Below, in pieces: positions 4,750 to 6,874 of a DNA stretch of 6,874 nucleotides. The translations under genes were made by a program, and so were the position numbers. How positions within the stretch are numbered: the stretch's first letter is position 1; the number at the start of each line of letters is the position of its first letter. The notes beneath the pieces were generated by a model, which was not told the origin of the DNA, did not search any database, and saw only the letters and a program-made list of their open reading frames with translations. The stretch covers positions 1-6,874 of the forward strand of contig JAAFHG010000195.1 in NCBI GenBank assembly GCA_013297585.1. The letters are read 5' to 3'. The DNA comes from Chitinophagales bacterium. Lineage in GTDB: Bacteria > Bacteroidota > Bacteroidia > Chitinophagales > Chitinophagaceae.

Positions 4750-6874
4750 TTATGATGCTACTTGTTCGGCAGGTTTTATACTTTGAATAGCAGCTAACAT
4801 TTCGGTTACAAATATTTGTGGCAGCTTGTTAAATGGAACCAATTTTTCGTCAGTATCATCTTTGGCATACATCATCCATTTACTCTTAATTTTTGAAGTA
4901 TCAATAACATATAATCTACCTAACTTTTCATCGCCACCCCAGCCAAAACCTGCTCCAATTCCTTCTACTTCAAGTACGGCCTCTAAATGCTTTTCTTGGT
5001 ACGAAAGATTTATAGATGATAGATAACCACCATCGCCTGTAGGGCCTTTATGCCAACCTGATTTTTCCAATGTACTGCGTGTCGAACCTGTAGCCATATG
5101 CTTGTCTACAAATTGGTGTAAAATGGATTTAGAAAGGTCAATATTCTCAAGATTCGGTAGCTTTCTATCTAACTGTGGGAATACTTGTTCAATAGATTGT
5201 TTGTATAAAAAGTGTTGCCATTGTTTTAATAATTCAGCCGACAATTGCGAAGGATGAACTATGGTAATTTGTGCATCATCAGGTAGTTCAATTTCGTCAT
5301 TTTCTACATTAATAACCGTTGTGTCATCGTTACAAATAAATGTTTGTTGCAACACACCTTCAGTATTGTAAATACCCCACACTAGCTTGGTAGCATAAAT
5401 GAACATGATAGGATTATTAAGAAAGAATTGCTGCCATTGTTCAGTAGTCCATTTGCGCTGAATAATAAGATAATATTCAAGCCTAGGCGATTGTGATTTT
5501 ACAATATCTCTTACCTCTTTTGCTATCGTTTTAAATTCGTCTTTTAAAGTGCTATCTGCGTTTACAGGTAAGGCTTTTAGCTGTTTATTGTCTTCATTAA
5601 AAAAAGCAATTTTAAACTTACTGTCTATAAATGCTCGGTATTCTTGACCATCAATTTCAAAGGTTTTAAATAAGCCTTCAAAGCCAAAATTGGGTACAAT
5701 TTTATCGCCCAATTCATGCGTAGAAATACCTAATTCCATTGCAGCGTTTTCAAGTGCTACTAATGCGGCTGCGCCTACATTGGCCTTTTTACTACGGTAC
5801 TTTCGGCTATACCATTCTACCCGCCGTAAGGCTTTGTCGCTACCTTGAAGCGCTAAGGCGCCCACACCATATTCAGCCATTTTAAAACGGTTCTCTTCAA
5901 TCCAACTATTGGTGGTAATTCTTATTTTATCTACTACTAAATCGTTGCCTAGCATAGCAGATAAAGCCATCATCCATTTAAGTTCTGCTTTGGCTTCTTT
6001 ATCTCTAAATAGCTGTATTAAATGCAGTGCAAAATCCGTGGATTTTTCTTTGTCTATTTGGTCAATAATATACTTGGCTTCAATATCAGAACACATGGTT
6101 TTTACACGGCTCATCCTGTACAATAAAAACCTTACAGTACTTGTATTTAAGGTTGCTCCATCTTTATAAAACAATGGTGGAAGACTTGTTTCATCTAGCC
6201 AAGGCTCAATGGCTTTATCGAGCTTGCCACGCTTGTTTGCTGCATTTATCATTTCTGCAACAAAATTTTGCGTAGCTGTTTTTGGTAGCACTTCTACCAC
6301 CGTTTGTAATAGAATATCTCGTACTGTTTCATTGGTTTCTGTATGTAATATTTGCATTACAGCATCAATGGCTTTGGCACTATTACTATAGCTAAGTATT
6401 GAGGCGGCTGTTTGTCTTGTTTCGCCATTTTTATGCTGTAGTAATGCGATGGCTTTATCTTCAAAATCTGCATCATTGGCTGCCACTATATTAGCAATTA
6501 ATTGTTTGATAGGCTTTGATTTAGTATTTACAAATGACCATACAAGAGGTAGGTATAATGAGGGTGAAAATAGTTTTGTAGTTGCTGATAATAGGTCTTG
6601 ATAGTAGCTAATACCAGCGGGTGAATTGGTCGTTGCAAGTGCTTTTTGAAAATAGGTAAATGCATCGTCACCAAGGTGTTGATGAATTATTAAAAGGCAT
6701 TGTTGATGAATGAATACTTTTTGCTCGAACCATTCTGATAGTACCTGTAAGCCAACTTCTTTATTATGTGCAAAGAGAAAATTGAAAGCTACAGCGCTAT
6801 ATCTGATATTCTTTATGTCATTAAGCCATAGCTCACGAGAGTAACAAGTATGTTCGTTAACAGTTTGAGGTTCA
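4750..6874 (-). CDS. HEAT-repeat/DUF4132 protein, N-terminus missing at window edge
   Basis: The frame is open from the TAA at 4750 through the right edge, giving 707 residues with the N-terminus outside. A GTG at 6486 is in frame, but the translation upstream of it stays open and protein-like, so it is not the start. The first ~400 residues are helical repeats of HEAT/armadillo type, for example the stretch from about 137 to 199. The C-terminal half matches DUF4132 (MolR/YehI-like): the N-N-P-I...L-V-W-G-I-Y block at about 486-502, H-P-S-Q-L at 540-544, W-x-x-F near 552-555, F-P-Q-L-D-R at 565-570, then a G-D-G-G-Y...G-F-G-W-G-G section at about 613-647 that ends the domain. The biochemical role of the family is not established. 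No signal peptide can be judged. It is transcribed towards the structured RNA, whose terminator also serves it. Confidence 0.85.
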   Translation of the reverse strand, partial: EPQTVNEHTCYSRELWLNDIKNIRYSAVAFNFLFAHNKEVGLQVLSEWFEQKVFIHQQCLLIIHQHLGDDAFTYFQKALATTNSPAGISYYQDLLSATTKLFSPSLYLPLVWSFVNTKSKPIKQLIANIVAANDADFEDKAIALLQHKNGETRQTAASILSYSNSAKAIDAVMQILHTETNETVRDILLQTVVEVLPKTATQNFVAEMINAANKRGKLDKAIEPWLDETSLPPLFYKDGATLNTSTVRFLLYRMSRVKTMCSDIEAKYIIDQIDKEKSTDFALHLIQLFRDKEAKAELKWMMALSAMLGNDLVVDKIRITTNSWIEENRFKMAEYGVGALALQGSDKALRRVEWYSRKYRSKKANVGAAALVALENAAMELGISTHELGDKIVPNFGFEGLFKTFEIDGQEYRAFIDSKFKIAFFNEDNKQLKALPVNADSTLKDEFKTIAKEVRDIVKSQSPRLEYYLIIQRKWTTEQWQQFFLNNPIMFIYATKLVWGIYNTEGVLQQTFICNDDTTVINVENDEIELPDDAQITIVHPSQLSAELLKQWQHFLYKQSIEQVFPQLDRKLPNLENIDLSKSILHQFVDKHMATGSTRSTLEKSGWHKGPTGDGGYLSSINLSYQEKHLEAVLEVEGIGAGFGWGGDEKLGRLYVIDTSKIKSKWMMYAKDDTDEKLVPFNKLPQIFVTEMLAAIQSIKPAEQVAS

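Noticed and set aside
4545..4790. Plus-strand 81-codon hydrophobic frame
   Set aside because: It runs over the 3' end of the DUF4132 gene and through the structured RNA on the other strand. Its Phe/Leu/Tyr-rich composition is what AT-rich non-coding DNA gives, and it has no ribosome site or neighbour.
5909..6391. Plus-strand frames opposite the DUF4132 gene
   Set aside because: They lie antisense to well-conserved protein sequence and show no features of their own.
6484..6486. GTG at 6486 as start of the DUF4132 gene
   Set aside because: The frame continues without a stop to the window edge with helical, protein-like sequence, so the true start is outside the window.
1..6874. CRISPR array, insertion sequence or tandem repeat block
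   Set aside because: I saw no regularly spaced repeats, transposase frame or terminal inverted repeats in the window.

Overview
The window looks like chromosome from a Bacteroidota bacterium. It is AT-rich, and the larger genes start after A-rich leaders without a Shine-Dalgarno sequence (A-runs before the ATGs at 3690, 2481 and 1847). A near-consensus TTTG / TAnnTTTG-type promoter can also be proposed. The phylum is inferred from these features; genus cannot be told.

Every gene I can support lies on the minus strand, so the window reads from right to left. From the right edge: a HEAT-repeat/DUF4132 protein that is open through the edge at 6874, so its N-terminus is missing. Next is a non-coding stretch (about 4441-4749) whose last ~165 nt fold into a multi-stem RNA ending in an intrinsic terminator. 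A second structured stretch (4121-4440) holds at most one doubtful 59-codon ORF and ends in another intrinsic terminator (4121-4158). Only about 30 nt after it comes a 45-codon basic ORF with a perfect AGGAGG ribosome site. That ORF overlaps by ATGA a 22-codon acidic ORF whose stop codon lies inside the next gene, a tRNA with a GAA (Phe) anticodon. Then come a membrane-anchored BCS1-like AAA+ ATPase (2524-3690), a YkuK-family RNase H-fold protein (1999-2481), and a TPR/HEPN protein of LA2681 type (276-1847). Positions 1-275 hold nothing I can support.

The most unusual content is RNA structure. (1) In the 42-nt AAA-ykuK gap one segment can pair upstream in a perfect 10-bp hairpin, or downstream in a 17-bp helix that buries the ykuK start codon, which looks like a translational switch. 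(2) The 4441-4607 RNA has a 14-bp closing stem, an internal hairpin, and a GCAGGGC heptamer complementary to the 5' arm of its own terminator, which could be an attenuator or pseudoknot. (3) A 41-nt near-perfect hairpin separates ykuK from the HEPN gene. (4) Two terminators stand in series ahead of the small-ORF/tRNA/ATPase run.

A working model, which is inference, is that the small ORFs, tRNA, AAA+ ATPase and RNase H-like protein are one RNA-regulated unit and that the more AT-rich HEPN gene is an adjacent, perhaps acquired, RNase effector. Membrane ATPase, RNase H fold and HEPN RNase together could be an RNA-targeting or defence module, but no component is a recognised defence system and co-occurrence elsewhere could not be tested.
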